DNA of 64,000 nt, from assembly GCF_021560175.1 (NCBI RefSeq), contig NZ_CP091110.1, forward strand, positions 1,664,001-1,728,000, read 5' to 3'. This stretch comes from Neobacillus drentensis. GTDB taxonomy: Bacteria; Bacillota; Bacilli; Bacillales; Cytobacillaceae. Positions 17,959 through 26,810 of the stretch are shown one piece after another (position 1 is the stretch's first letter; each line of letters begins with the position of its first letter). Both the position numbers and the translations under genes were made by a program. Below the pieces are notes generated by a model, which saw nothing but the letters and a program-made list of their open reading frames with translations, had not been told where the DNA came from and made no database searches.

Positions 17959-18195
17959 ATGAATCTTTTTGTAAATATCCTTTCCATTGTGATTATTGGC
18001 GTACTTGCCTTTTCACTCATTCACACCTTTTCCGTTGCCAGACAGCATAAGGCAGCCGAAGGACACATAGATACAAAAATTTCAGAACATGTCCAAAAGA
18101 GTCCATATACAAAAAACCCGATTTTCCTGGCCTATGGAATCTTTTTTGCTTTACTGCTGTTTATTGTTCTTTTTTTTGCCATTACATTTTATTGA
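17959..18195 (+). CDS. Small two-helix membrane protein (78 aa)
   Basis: ATG 17959 is 8 nt after AGAAGGAG. Hydrophobic helices span about residues 3-23 and 53-77, with a charged loop (HKAAEGHIDTKISEH) between. I do not recognise the family. It lies between ykuI and ykuJ and is followed by a terminator. Confidence 0.65.
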   Translation: MNLFVNILSIVIIGVLAFSLIHTFSVARQHKAAEGHIDTKISEHVQKSPYTKNPIFLAYGIFFALLLFIVLFFAITFY

Positions 18196-18228
18196 TAGGT
18201 CTCATGTTTATGGGGCCTATTTTTCCTT
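18192..18228 (+). terminator. Probable terminator after the two-helix protein gene
   Basis: ATAGGTCTC pairs imperfectly with GGGGCCTAT, followed by TTTTTCC. The remaining 180 nt before ykuJ shows no further gene. Confidence 0.55.
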
Positions 18229-18413
18229 GTTTGTTAAAAAAATCATGATTTCTTCATTTTTATTTGGACAAATGTGTTCTATTATCTTATTCTTTTAATA
18301 TTGGCATAAAAACTTGGCTGTCAAATTTTGAAATCAATTGACTAGGATAGAAAGATGCCAAATGAGAAACATAACTGTAGACAGTTTGTTTGTGTTAAAA
18401 GGAGGATAAATTG

Positions 18414-18650
18414 ATGTCACAACTACAAGGTATATTAACTAGGTTGAAAAACCTTCAGGAACAATCAACAAGCGGTGAACCAGCACAACGTTATTTTGAG
18501 GTTAATGGTGAAAGAAAATGTCAGGTAACCTTCCATCCAAAGACTGAAACATTTGAATTGGAAATCTATAACGAGAAGGAAAAACCAAAAAGATACCAAT
18601 TTGATAACATTGATATGATTACAATTGAAATCTTTGATTTAATTCAGTAG
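18414..18650 (+). CDS. ykuJ: YkuJ family protein
   Basis: ATG 18414 is 8 nt after AAAAGGAGG; an in-frame TTG directly upstream is less likely. The 78-aa product reads MSQLQGILTRLKNLQEQS, then QRYFEVNGERKCQVTF and YQFDNIDMITIEIFDLIQ, matching the small alpha/beta protein YkuJ. The function is unknown. The position between ykuI and darB fits synteny. Confidence 0.88.
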   Translation: MSQLQGILTRLKNLQEQSTSGEPAQRYFEVNGERKCQVTFHPKTETFELEIYNEKEKPKRYQFDNIDMITIEIFDLIQ

Positions 18651-18765
18651 GAGCCTTTCATGGTTCCTTTTTTTCTGTGGAAAACGGTTTTAAAATTAAC
18701 CCGGACCCCTGGAAACTGTGATAGAATAGGTCTGTAGAAAAACATAATTGAGGAGTATTCGACGT

Positions 18766-19209
18766 ATGATTAGTCTTCCTAGCGGGGAATTCTTAGAATT
18801 AACAATCAAACAATTAATGATTCCATCTGAGCGTGTTGCTCATGTGCAAATCGGCAACAATCTTGAGCATGCCCTATTGGTGTTAACAAAAAGTGGTTAT
18901 ACCGCTATACCTGTTTTAGATCCACATTATAAGCTTCATGGGCTGATCAGCACCCCTATTATAATGGATTCTATTCTGGGGCTAGAACGAATAGAATTTG
19001 AACAGCTGGAGAATAAACGTGTCGAAGAAGTGATGAAAGGCTCTATTCCGCGCGTGGGAATATCAGCATCTATCAGTCAATGTTTAGACTTGTTAGTCAA
19101 CCAACCATTTCTTTGTATTGAAAATGAAGAAGGCTTTTTTGAAGGGATTTTACCAAGAAGCACTGTCTTAAATCAATTAAGTAAAGTCGTTAAGAGATAT
19201 AAAAAATAG
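18766..19209 (+). CDS. darB: Cyclic-di-AMP-binding CBS protein DarB
   Basis: DarB (YkuL, CbpB) senses cyclic-di-AMP with a CBS-domain pair. In B. subtilis the apo-form binds the (p)ppGpp synthetase Rel and pyruvate carboxylase. The ATG at 18766 gives 147 aa, the same as B. subtilis. CBS1 covers HVQIGNNLEHALLVLTKSGYTAIPVLD and CBS2 the second half, with the hallmark LERIEFEQLE between. The target pycA lies 32 kb downstream in this window. Confidence 0.92.
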   Translation: MISLPSGEFLELTIKQLMIPSERVAHVQIGNNLEHALLVLTKSGYTAIPVLDPHYKLHGLISTPIIMDSILGLERIEFEQLENKRVEEVMKGSIPRVGISASISQCLDLLVNQPFLCIENEEGFFEGILPRSTVLNQLSKVVKRYKK

Positions 19210-19215
19210 CCGTTT

Positions 19216-19252
19216 GCGCTCTGCTCCCATTTGGGGGCTCTATTTTTTTACG
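19216..19252 (+). terminator. Probable terminator of darB
   Basis: CTCCC pairs with GGGGG (one G-T pair) around ATTT, then CTCTATTTTTTT. Confidence 0.55.
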
Positions 19253-19269
19253 ATAAGAGGTGGATGAGG

Positions 19270-20766
19270 ATGAATATGGAAGCGTTTGGAATTCCGAAAA
19301 GAAAGCAAACCAAAAAGTCACTAGTACTAGCTTCGGTAATGCTCGCCATGTTTATGGGGGCAATTGAAGCAACAATTGTTTCGACAGCTATGCCGGCAAT
19401 TGTTGCGGATTTGGGTGGGTTTACCTTATATAGTTGGGTGTTCTCAGCATACCTTTTAATGAACTCAGTTACAGTTCTGATTTATGGAAAACTATCTGAT
19501 TTATTTGGGCGAAAACCGATTTTAACTATTGGGATTATCATTTTTTTAGTTGGTTCCATACTTTGTGGGTTTGCTGGTTCCATGAAAACCCTGATTATAT
19601 TTCGGCTGATTCAAGGCTTTGGGGCAGGAGCGGTTACACCAATTGCTACAACCATTGTAGGGGATATTTATACTACTGAGGAACGAGCTAAAATTCAAGG
19701 CTATCTCTCTAGCGTTTGGGGGATATCTGCCATTACGGGGCCTGCTGTCGGCGGATTACTCGTTCAATATGTCAGCTGGCATTACGTATTTTGGATTAAT
19801 ATTCCGCTTGGACTGTTATCATTGGTTGGTCTTTGGTTATTCCTTCATGAAGATATTGTCAAGAAAAAGCACGAGATCGATTATTTTGGGGCGATCCTTT
19901 TAACCGGGACGATTTCAACCCTTATGTTTATTCTTATTGAAGGGGAGAGCCGCTGGTCATGGGGGTCATGGCAGTTAATCGGGCTGCTGCTTGTAACGGC
20001 TATTGCTTTAATAGCCTTTGTCATTCAAGAAGGCAAAGCTGCTGAACCAGTTATGCCATTTTCCATTTGGAAAGAACGATCTATCTTTATTGCCAATATT
20101 ACATCCCTGACATCTGGGATTATCTTAATTGGGATATCAAGCTTTTTACCAACCTTTGTTCAAGGTGTAATGGAACAAACACCGATTGTGGCAGGATTTA
20201 CCTTAACTACGATGTCAATCGGCTGGCCGATTGCATCCACCCTTTCTGGAAAAATGCTCATTACCATCGGGTATCGAAAAACTTCTATTATCGGTGGTGC
20301 ATTTTTAGTATTGGGAAGTGTTGCCTTTGTAACGATGTCTGCTTCTGCTGGACCGATTTGGGCAGCTGTCGGCTCTTTTCTTGTAGGGGCAGGAATGGGA
20401 TTTACTTCAACAGCCTTCATTGTTTCAATTCAAAGCACTGTGGAATGGCAGCAGCGGGGAATCGCAACAGCCGCAAATATGTTTATGAGGAATTTAGGAA
20501 ATACCATTGGTGCCGCTTTGTTAGGTGGTATTTTAAATAACAGAATGACTCATTTCTTTACGGAAAATAACAAGTCTTTAACCGTTGAGGATGCCAATAA
20601 GCTTTTAAAGGTCGGCGAACGAAATCAATTGCCTGCTTCTGTGAAAACGATATTACAGGAAGGACTGACCTTCTCTTTACACTCTGTTTATTATGTTGTT
20701 TTAACCTTTGCCGTCATTAGTATGCTGTTAATATTATTTATTCCTAAAAAGAAAGTGGTATCATAG
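19270..20766 (+). CDS. MFS drug efflux transporter, DHA2 (14-helix) type
   Basis: A proton-coupled exporter of the major facilitator superfamily. From ATG 19270 (6 nt after GAGGTGG) it has 498 aa and 14 predicted helices. Motif A reads YGKLSDLFGRKP after helix 2, motif B is RLIQGFGAGAV, and motif C reads GPAVGGLLVQ in helix 5, as in DHA2 multidrug pumps. The start VLASVMLAMFMGAIEATIVSTAMP is typical. The substrate cannot be predicted. ccpC follows after 34 nt on the same strand with no terminator, so the two may be co-transcribed. Confidence 0.9.
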   Translation: MNMEAFGIPKRKQTKKSLVLASVMLAMFMGAIEATIVSTAMPAIVADLGGFTLYSWVFSAYLLMNSVTVLIYGKLSDLFGRKPILTIGIIIFLVGSILCGFAGSMKTLIIFRLIQGFGAGAVTPIATTIVGDIYTTEERAKIQGYLSSVWGISAITGPAVGGLLVQYVSWHYVFWINIPLGLLSLVGLWLFLHEDIVKKKHEIDYFGAILLTGTISTLMFILIEGESRWSWGSWQLIGLLLVTAIALIAFVIQEGKAAEPVMPFSIWKERSIFIANITSLTSGIILIGISSFLPTFVQGVMEQTPIVAGFTLTTMSIGWPIASTLSGKMLITIGYRKTSIIGGAFLVLGSVAFVTMSASAGPIWAAVGSFLVGAGMGFTSTAFIVSIQSTVEWQQRGIATAANMFMRNLGNTIGAALLGGILNNRMTHFFTENNKSLTVEDANKLLKVGERNQLPASVKTILQEGLTFSLHSVYYVVLTFAVISMLLILFIPKKKVVS

Positions 20767-20800
20767 TTGTTTAGACCAAAATAGTAAGGAGGTTGTGACC

Positions 20801-21688
20801 TTGTCCTCCCTATCAGAATTTCAGTTATTATCGGTTTTAGCTCAGGAAATGAATATGAGAAAGGCTTCAGAACGGCTGTTTGTATCTCAGCCGGCTCTTT
20901 CCCAACGTTTACAAACGATTGAAAAGGAATGGGGAACAAAATTGTTTATCCGCTCACAAAAGGGGTTAACCTTAACACCTGGCGGGGAGCATGTAATTAG
21001 CTTTGTAAATGAGATTTTAACAAAACAGGAAAAGGTCCGTGAAACGATCGATTCCCTTCAAGAAGGGGTTTCTGGTACATTAAAAATTGCTGTTGCCTCC
21101 ATCGTAGGGCAAAATTGGCTTCCGGAGGTTCTAAAGAAATTCATTGATAAATATCCACAAGTAAAAATTTCATTAGTAACAGGCTGGAGCAGTGAAATTC
21201 TAAAATGTTTATACGATGATCAGGTCCATATTGGGATTATCCGTGGGACTCCTGATTGGAAAGGGATTAAAGTGCATCTTTTTAATGACCCTCTCTATCT
21301 TGTCGATCGAGAAATTTCCAAGCCGGAGCAAGTATTAAAGACGGACAGACCTTTTATCCAATTTAAAAGTGATTCTAACTACTATCAAGAAATCCAGGAT
21401 TGGTGGATGCTAAAATTTAAAACCTCTCCAAAAAGAACGGTTGTCGTCGACCAAATTGAAACGTGTAAACAGATGGCATTTAATGGCATAGGTTACGCTA
21501 TATTACCATCCATCACTCTTAGAAAAGCGGATCGTAGTATTTTTAAAATACCTCTAGTGGATGAGAATAATGAACCGCTAAAACGAGATACTTGGTTATT
21601 AGGATATGAGTCTGCTTTCCAACTAAAACAAGTTTCCGCCTTTATGGAACTAATCAAAGAATATATCGCTGAATCTTCTGAAGAATAA
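20801..21688 (+). CDS. ccpC: LysR-type regulator CcpC
   Basis: CcpC represses aconitase and citrate synthase genes and is relieved by citrate. The TTG at 20801 lies 8 nt after AAGGAGG; a GTG two codons upstream is too close. The 295-aa protein has an N-terminal winged helix-turn-helix (EMNMRKASERLFVSQPALSQRL) and a LysR substrate domain with VASIVGQNWLPEVLKKF, VTGWSSEILKCLYDDQ, VDQIETCKQMAFNGIGYAILPS. These segments are close to those I recall from B. subtilis CcpC (YkuM). Its targets are not in the window. Confidence 0.9.
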   Translation: MSSLSEFQLLSVLAQEMNMRKASERLFVSQPALSQRLQTIEKEWGTKLFIRSQKGLTLTPGGEHVISFVNEILTKQEKVRETIDSLQEGVSGTLKIAVASIVGQNWLPEVLKKFIDKYPQVKISLVTGWSSEILKCLYDDQVHIGIIRGTPDWKGIKVHLFNDPLYLVDREISKPEQVLKTDRPFIQFKSDSNYYQEIQDWWMLKFKTSPKRTVVVDQIETCKQMAFNGIGYAILPSITLRKADRSIFKIPLVDENNEPLKRDTWLLGYESAFQLKQVSAFMELIKEYIAESSEE

Positions 21689-21766
21689 GGTTGTTTTTTT
21701 CTTGTTTTCAGTCCTTTTGTTTGTTAAAGTATTTTTTAGTACATGAATAGGGGGCAAGTTAGAAAA

Positions 21767-22471
21767 ATGATGGATGCACATGAAATTATTTCTTTTATAG
21801 CAAATAGTAAAAAATCTACACCTGTAAAGGTTTATTTAAAAGGTGATTTAGAAGGTATTGAGTTCGGAAACGAAGCAAAAGCCTTTATTAATGGAAATAC
21901 AGGTGTTGTCTTTGGTGAATGGGCTGAAATAAATTCAGCATTAGAAGCGAACAAAGGTAAAATTGAGGATTTCGTGGTCGAAAATGACCGACGTAATTCA
22001 GCCATCCCATTGTTGGATACAAAGCACATTAATGCTAGAATCGAGCCAGGTGTCACTATTCGTGACCAGGTAGAAATTGGTGATAATGCTGTTATTATGA
22101 TGGGAGCCGTTATCAATATTGGAGCCGTTATCGGCGAAAAAACAATGATTGATATGGGGGTAATTCTTGGCGGAAGAGCAACTGTCGGAAAGAACTGTCA
22201 TATTGGAGCAGGAACGGTATTAGCTGGAGTAATAGAGCCGCCTTCCGCACAACCTGTTATCATTGAAGATGATGTTCTAATTGGTGCCAATGCAGTCGTG
22301 CTTGAAGGGGTAAAAGTTGGGAAAGGCTCTGTTGTTGCTGCAGGAGCAGTGGTAACAAAGGATGTACCGCCTTATACAGTTGTTGCGGGTACACCAGCAA
22401 AGAAAATTAAAGATATTGATGAAAAGACAAAATCAAAAACAGAAATCATGCAAGAGCTTCGTCAATTATAG
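21767..22471 (+). CDS. dapH: Tetrahydrodipicolinate N-acetyltransferase
   Basis: DapH acetylates tetrahydrodipicolinate with acetyl-CoA, the first step of the acetylated lysine branch. The ATG at 21767 gives 234 aa; the earlier in-frame ATG at 21743 lacks a ribosome site. An N-terminal DapH domain ([18 protein letters not shown]) precedes a left-handed beta-helix of hexapeptide repeats ([27 protein letters not shown]). The C-terminus [20 protein letters not shown] is standard. ykuR follows 83 nt downstream. Confidence 0.96.
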   Translation: MMDAHEIISFIANSKKSTPVKVYLKGDLEGIEFGNEAKAFINGNTGVVFGEWAEINSALEANKGKIEDFVVENDRRNSAIPLLDTKHINARIEPGVTIRDQVEIGDNAVIMMGAVINIGAVIGEKTMIDMGVILGGRATVGKNCHIGAGTVLAGVIEPPSAQPVIIEDDVLIGANAVVLEGVKVGKGSVVAAGAVVTKDVPPYTVVAGTPAKKIKDIDEKTKSKTEIMQELRQL

Positions 22472-22500
22472 GCGGACAAGCATGGAATGTTACAAAGCAA

Positions 22501-22526
22501 AGCGTGGACCTAAATCCACGCTTCTT
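22501..22526 (+). other. Stem-loop between dapH and ykuR
   Basis: AGCGTGGA pairs with TCCACGCT around CCTAAA, followed by TCTTCTAT. The T-run is weak, so it may only partly reduce ykuR expression or protect the dapH mRNA end. Confidence 0.5.
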
Positions 22527-22554
22527 CTATAGAGATAGAAAGGCAGGTATCTAT

Positions 22555-23679
22555 ATGAAATCATTAATCGAAATACGCAGGGATCTACATCAAATACCGG
22601 AACTTGGCTTCCAAGAATTTAAAACTCAAAGCTATCTATTAGCAACAATAGAATCTTTTCCGCAAGACCGCATCTCCATAAAAAAGTGGAAAACGGGATT
22701 ACTAGTAAAGGTTGATGGAATGAACCCCTCCAAAACCGTAGGTTATAGGACAGATATCGATGGTCTGCCAATCACCGAGGAAACGGGTTTAGAGTTTTCC
22801 TCTTCACTCAAAGAAAGGATGCATGCCTGCGGTCATGACTTTCATATGACAATTGCTTTAGGCGTGCTGTCTCACTTCATTCATAACCCTATAAATGACA
22901 ATCTGCTGTTTCTGTTTCAACCTGCCGAAGAAGGCCCTGGGGGAGCAGAGCCTATGTTGAAATCGGAAGAAATGCAAGAATGGATGCCCGATTTAATATT
23001 TGCCCTTCACATTGCACCTGAGTATCCTGTTGGCACAATCGCTTTAAAAGAAGGTTTATTATTTGCCAATACGTCTGAATTATTTATAGATCTAAAGGGC
23101 AAAGGCGGTCATGCAGCCTACCCGCATCAAACCAACGATATGGTTATCGCTGCCTGTTCTCTTGTTAGTCAGCTGCAAACAGTCATTTCAAGAAATGTTG
23201 ATCCATTAGATAGTGCTGTAATCACGATTGGAAAAATAACCGGCGGCACCGTCCAAAATATTATTGCTGAGAAGGCAAGACTTGAGGGGACGATTAGAAC
23301 ATTATCTCCTGAAGCCATGAAAAGGGTAAAACATCGTATTGAAGCTCTTGTTAAAGGGATTGAGACAGGGTATGAGTGTGAAACGATGATAGATTATGGC
23401 TCGATGTATCATCAAGTTTACAATACTGAATCGGTTACAAGGGAATTTATCGAATATATTAGAAACAAGACTGATGTAACAGTAGTCGAATGCAGGGAGG
23501 CCATGACAGGTGAGGATTTTGGCTATATGCTTAAAGAAATACCTGGGTTAATGTTTTGGCTCGGTGTAGATTCGCCGTATGGACTTCACCATGCCAAACT
23601 TGATCCAAATGAAGGAGCAATCGATGTCGCTGTAAGGGTATTGACAAGCTATATCTCATTTAAGGGTAATGAAACTTGA
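22555..23679 (+). CDS. ykuR: N-acetyldiaminopimelate deacetylase
   Basis: YkuR removes acetyl from N-acetyl-LL-diaminopimelate, the last step of the acetylated branch. The ATG at 22555 (7 nt after AAAGGCAGG) gives 374 aa, the family length. It is an M20 di-metal peptidase: [16 protein letters not shown] with metal His90/His94 and Cys92, [14 protein letters not shown] with the catalytic glutamate, [14 protein letters not shown], and TGEDFGYML near the end. With dapH next to it and patA in the window, the pathway branch is complete. Confidence 0.93.
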   Translation: MKSLIEIRRDLHQIPELGFQEFKTQSYLLATIESFPQDRISIKKWKTGLLVKVDGMNPSKTVGYRTDIDGLPITEETGLEFSSSLKERMHACGHDFHMTIALGVLSHFIHNPINDNLLFLFQPAEEGPGGAEPMLKSEEMQEWMPDLIFALHIAPEYPVGTIALKEGLLFANTSELFIDLKGKGGHAAYPHQTNDMVIAACSLVSQLQTVISRNVDPLDSAVITIGKITGGTVQNIIAEKARLEGTIRTLSPEAMKRVKHRIEALVKGIETGYECETMIDYGSMYHQVYNTESVTREFIEYIRNKTDVTVVECREAMTGEDFGYMLKEIPGLMFWLGVDSPYGLHHAKLDPNEGAIDVAVRVLTSYISFKGNET

Positions 23680-23870
23680 CTGGCTGGTAAGTCAGATTAC
23701 TTTCTTCAAATTGGTAAATCGTGCTAAAATAAAAAGGATAATGTTACATATTGTCGTTTATTCTCACGGAAATAGGAAAAACTGACTAAGGGGAATTTTT
23801 AGATTGTAATTAATAATGTTATTTAAATTAATTATCATCTAATTTTGCTCGCAGGGAGGATTTTTCTATA

Positions 23871-23927
23871 ATGAGGATTGTAAAGGATGGCCCCTATAAA
23901 TGGCTGTTCAAAATCTCAATTAAATAA
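23871..23927 (+). CDS. Possible 18-aa leader peptide upstream of ykuU
   Basis: ATG 23871 lies 10 nt after GGGAGG and opens 18 codons (MRIVKDGPYKWLFKISIK) ending 17 nt before the ykuU start. It has a good ribosome site and basic, aromatic residues. It is too short for composition to decide. It may be a leader peptide tuning ykuU translation or a chance frame. Confidence 0.3.
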   Translation: MRIVKDGPYKWLFKISIK

Positions 23928-23944
23928 TTTTTGGAGGGATTTTA

Positions 23945-24493
23945 ATGCCAGAACGCATGGTAGGTAAACAAGCACCACGCTTTGAAATGGAAGCCGTATT
24001 ACCAAACAAAGAATTTGGAAAAGTTAGCCTAGAAGAAAACATGAAAAACGATAAATGGACCGTATTGTTCTTCTATCCAATGGATTTTACATTTGTATGT
24101 CCGACTGAAATCACTGCCATGTCTGATCGTTTTGAAGAATTCGATGACTTAGATGCAGTGGTTGTTGGAGCTTCTACTGACACTATTCATACCCACCTCG
24201 CTTGGATTAATACAGACCGTAAAAACAATGGTCTTGGCCAATTAAATTATTCATTAGCTGCTGATACGAATCACGTAGTTTCTCGTGATTATGGCGTGTT
24301 AATTGAAGAAGAGGGTGTAGCCCTCCGTGGTCTATTCATCATCGATCCAGAAGGTGAATTAAAATATTCAGTTGTTAACCATAACAATATCGGCCGTGAT
24401 GTAGATGAAACATTACGTGTCCTTCAGGCATTACAAACGGGTGGTCTTTGCCCAGCCAACTGGAAACCAGGACAAGCTACATTGAATGCTTAA
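23945..24493 (+). CDS. ykuU: 2-Cys peroxiredoxin YkuU
   Basis: An AhpC/Prx1-type peroxidase that reduces hydrogen peroxide and organic peroxides. The 182-aa protein has the peroxidatic Cys52 in MDFTFVCPTEITAMSD and the resolving Cys169 in GGLCPANWKPG, so it is a typical two-cysteine dimer. The start follows TTGGAGGG. ykuV, a thioredoxin-like protein, is next after a terminator; the pair probably works together in thiol redox defence. Confidence 0.93.
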   Translation: MPERMVGKQAPRFEMEAVLPNKEFGKVSLEENMKNDKWTVLFFYPMDFTFVCPTEITAMSDRFEEFDDLDAVVVGASTDTIHTHLAWINTDRKNNGLGQLNYSLAADTNHVVSRDYGVLIEEEGVALRGLFIIDPEGELKYSVVNHNNIGRDVDETLRVLQALQTGGLCPANWKPGQATLNA

Positions 24494-24505
24494 TTAATCA
24501 AGGGC

Positions 24506-24536
24506 AGACCTAACCTTATGCGTTAGGTCTTTTTTA
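24506..24536 (+). terminator. Terminator of ykuU
   Basis: AGACCTAAC pairs with GTTAGGTCT, then T6. Confidence 0.88.
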
Positions 24537-24553
24537 AAACAGGGGGTCTTATC

Positions 24554-25009
24554 ATGAAATTACGAGAACCAATGCCAGAATTAGCTGGTGCAACCGAATG
24601 GTTAAATGGCCAGGTGACAAAAGAAGACTTAGTTGGTGAGAAGCCAACTTTAATTCATTTCTGGTCCATTAGCTGTCATTTATGTAAAGAGGCAATGCCT
24701 CAAGTAAATCAATTCCGAGATGAGTATAAAGAAAAATTAAATGTAATCGCAGTTCATATGCCTCGTTCAGAAGATGATTTGAACCTTGAGGAAATTAAAA
24801 AAGTGGCTGCTGAGCATGGAATTACACAGCCGATTTTTGTTGATAATGAACATAAGTTAACAGAAACGTTTGAGAATCAATATGTACCTGCCTACTACGT
24901 TTTTGACCGTGAAGGCAAACTCCGCCATTTTCAAGCAGGAGGCAGTGGAATGAAAATGCTTGAAAAGCGTGTCAATCGCGTACTAGATGAACTGGAAAAA
25001 ACAGAATAA
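24554..25009 (+). CDS. ykuV: Thiol-disulfide oxidoreductase YkuV
   Basis: A cytoplasmic TlpA/ResA-like thioredoxin fold of 151 aa without a signal peptide. The redox motif is SISCHLCKEAMPQ (Cys41, Cys44), and the cis-proline segment reads QYVPAYYVFDREG. B. subtilis YkuV is a reductase with CxxC of this kind. It follows the peroxiredoxin YkuU, with a terminator between. Confidence 0.9.
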   Translation: MKLREPMPELAGATEWLNGQVTKEDLVGEKPTLIHFWSISCHLCKEAMPQVNQFRDEYKEKLNVIAVHMPRSEDDLNLEEIKKVAAEHGITQPIFVDNEHKLTETFENQYVPAYYVFDREGKLRHFQAGGSGMKMLEKRVNRVLDELEKTE

Positions 25010-25017
25010 ATTTACGG

Positions 25018-25050
25018 AAGAACTGTCCCTTAACGGATAGTTCTTTTTTT
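25018..25050 (+). terminator. Terminator of ykuV
   Basis: AAGAACT pairs with AGTTCTT (the loop has further partial pairing), then T5 or more. Confidence 0.8.
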
Positions 25051-25123
25051 GTCGCGTAACCATGTAACCTTCGAAATAAATAAACGTCGATATGATTAAA
25101 TAGAAAATGAGGGGGTCAAGCAG

Positions 25124-26035
25124 ATGAGACGGTCTCGAAGTGCCGTATCGATCTTGTTAATGTTTTTGTTATTTGGTCTGGCTGGATGCAGCAGTTCGGG
25201 GAGTAAGGAAGAAAATGCAAAATTGAGTATGGAAGGTAAAGGAGTAATGGACTCCGGCCAGCCAGGAAAAAATGAGGGATCATTTACCTCCGCTGATCGT
25301 AAAACAGAAAAATCGATGGATGCAGTAAAATTCAAGGTGGATGATCAGATGGTCATTTATCAGGCGGAGCTAGAGCTGCGTGTAAAAAAATTTGATCAAA
25401 CACTGCAAAACCTAGAGAGTAAAGCAAAAATATACGGTGGTTATATAGCGGAATCGACTGTAACCAAAGATGGAAATGAACAGGTAAGCGGCAGTTTGAA
25501 ATTGAGAATCCCTCAAGAACATTTTCAGGACTTCTTAACAGATGCTGAGGGGCAGGCCGCTGAGGTACTGCAGAGGAATATTAACGGGCAGGATGTTACG
25601 GAGGAATATGTAGACCTAGAATCGCGTTTAAAGTCTAAAAAGGCAGTTGAAGAGCGTTTGCTTAGCTTTATGAAAAATGCAGCCAAGACAGAGGATTTAC
25701 TTAAAATTTCTGCGGATTTAGCGGCTGTTCAAGAAGAGATAGAGATTATCGAAGGCAGGATGAAGTATTTAAAAAATCAGACGTCCTTTTCAACCGTGAA
25801 CATTACCCTGTATGAAAGGAAAGTAGTGGTTCCTAATCTGGATAAAGATCAACTAAATACGTGGGAAAAAACCAAAAAACAATTTATGAAAAGTACAAAC
25901 CTATTATTGGCAGGACTATCGGGGTTAGTAGTGTTTATTTTCGGGAACCTGCCTTTTATGATTATTTTCATCCTATTGGGGTTTCTTGTTTATCTATATT
26001 ATAATAAGAAAAAAAGCCACAACAGGCAGGAGTAA
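25124..26035 (+). CDS. DUF4349 lipoprotein with C-terminal membrane anchor
   Basis: The 303-aa product has a lipobox LAGC (Cys22), a polar linker to about residue 65, then the DUF4349 domain: VIYQAELELRVKKFDQTLQNL, IYGGYIAEST, a coiled coil in VDLESRLKSKKAVEERLLSF through IEIIEGRMKYLKNQTSFSTV, and a hydrophobic helix near 260-290. It is thus anchored at both ends with the domain outside the cell. The function is unknown. The ATG follows GAGGGGG. Confidence 0.85.
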   Translation: MRRSRSAVSILLMFLLFGLAGCSSSGSKEENAKLSMEGKGVMDSGQPGKNEGSFTSADRKTEKSMDAVKFKVDDQMVIYQAELELRVKKFDQTLQNLESKAKIYGGYIAESTVTKDGNEQVSGSLKLRIPQEHFQDFLTDAEGQAAEVLQRNINGQDVTEEYVDLESRLKSKKAVEERLLSFMKNAAKTEDLLKISADLAAVQEEIEIIEGRMKYLKNQTSFSTVNITLYERKVVVPNLDKDQLNTWEKTKKQFMKSTNLLLAGLSGLVVFIFGNLPFMIIFILLGFLVYLYYNKKKSHNRQE

Positions 26036-26105
26036 TTGTTTTAAGCTATCGTGTTTTTAAGATGCATAGCATACTGAGTTGATTCATATGGGGGAGTTTT
26101 TCTAC

Positions 26106-26765
26106 ATGAAAAAGAGTTTTGCAGTAATCGGGCTTGGAAGGTTTGGTGGAAGCATATGCCAAACATTAAGTGAAGAAGGAATGGAAGTACTAGGTATTGA
26201 TATCAATGAAGAACGAGTCAATCAATATAGCATGATTGCTTCCCACGCAGTAGTCGGTGATACAACAGATGAGAATGTCTTGAAAAGTTTAGGGATTCGT
26301 AATTTCGATCATGTAATTGTAGCCATCGGTGATGACATTCAAGCGAGTATCTTAACCACCCTAATTTTGAAAGAATTAGGTGTGGCACGTATAACAGCCA
26401 AAGCACAAAATGATTATCATGGTAAAGTACTTACTAAAATTGGGGCTGATCAAGTCGTTCACCCTGAAAGGGATATGGGAAAACGGATAGCAAACAATAT
26501 GGCTTCTAATAGTGTGCTGGACTATCTTGAACTCTCTGCTGAACATAGTATTGTGGAAATAGTTGCAAATAAGAAACTTAGCGGCAACACAATTATGGAT
26601 TTAGATATACGCAAGAAATACGGGTTAAATATTGTCGCGATTAAAAGAGGGGAAGAGATTATCGTTTCACCTCAAGCAAAAGAAACCATTCACAGCAACG
26701 ATATATTAATCGTCATTGGCAATGATCAAGATATCGACCGGTTTGAGAAACGAGTATTAGTATAG
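26106..26765 (+). CDS. ktrC: Potassium uptake regulatory subunit KtrC
   Basis: The cytoplasmic RCK gating ring of the low-affinity KtrCD potassium system. From ATG 26106 (9 nt after GGGGGAG) it has 219 aa. The NAD/ATP-binding Rossmann loop is VIGLGRFGG, and the RCK_C domain covers about 135-219, where cyclic-di-AMP binds in Ktr proteins. The membrane partner gene ktrD is not in the window, as expected since ktrC is solitary in Bacillus. Confidence 0.93.
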   Translation: MKKSFAVIGLGRFGGSICQTLSEEGMEVLGIDINEERVNQYSMIASHAVVGDTTDENVLKSLGIRNFDHVIVAIGDDIQASILTTLILKELGVARITAKAQNDYHGKVLTKIGADQVVHPERDMGKRIANNMASNSVLDYLELSAEHSIVEIVANKKLSGNTIMDLDIRKKYGLNIVAIKRGEEIIVSPQAKETIHSNDILIVIGNDQDIDRFEKRVLV

Positions 26766-26802
26766 AAAAAAGCGGAAAGCCTTGGCTCTTCCGCTTTTTT
26801 TT
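26766..26802. terminator. Bidirectional terminator between ktrC and rnjA
   Basis: AAAAAAGCGGAA pairs with TTCCGCTTTTTT, with an inner GCC/GGC. A-run and T-run flank it on both sides, so it serves the two convergent genes. Confidence 0.9.
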
Positions 26803-26810
26803 GGATTTTT

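Noticed and set aside
20067..20540. 157-codon frame inside the MFS gene
   Set aside because: It is an out-of-frame shadow, rich in Cys/Tyr/Trp, without a ribosome site; the MFS protein is intact across it.
23800..23840. Possible PerR box upstream of ykuU
   Set aside because: The best alignment to the PerR consensus matches about 10 of 15 positions in an AT-rich stretch, too weak to claim.
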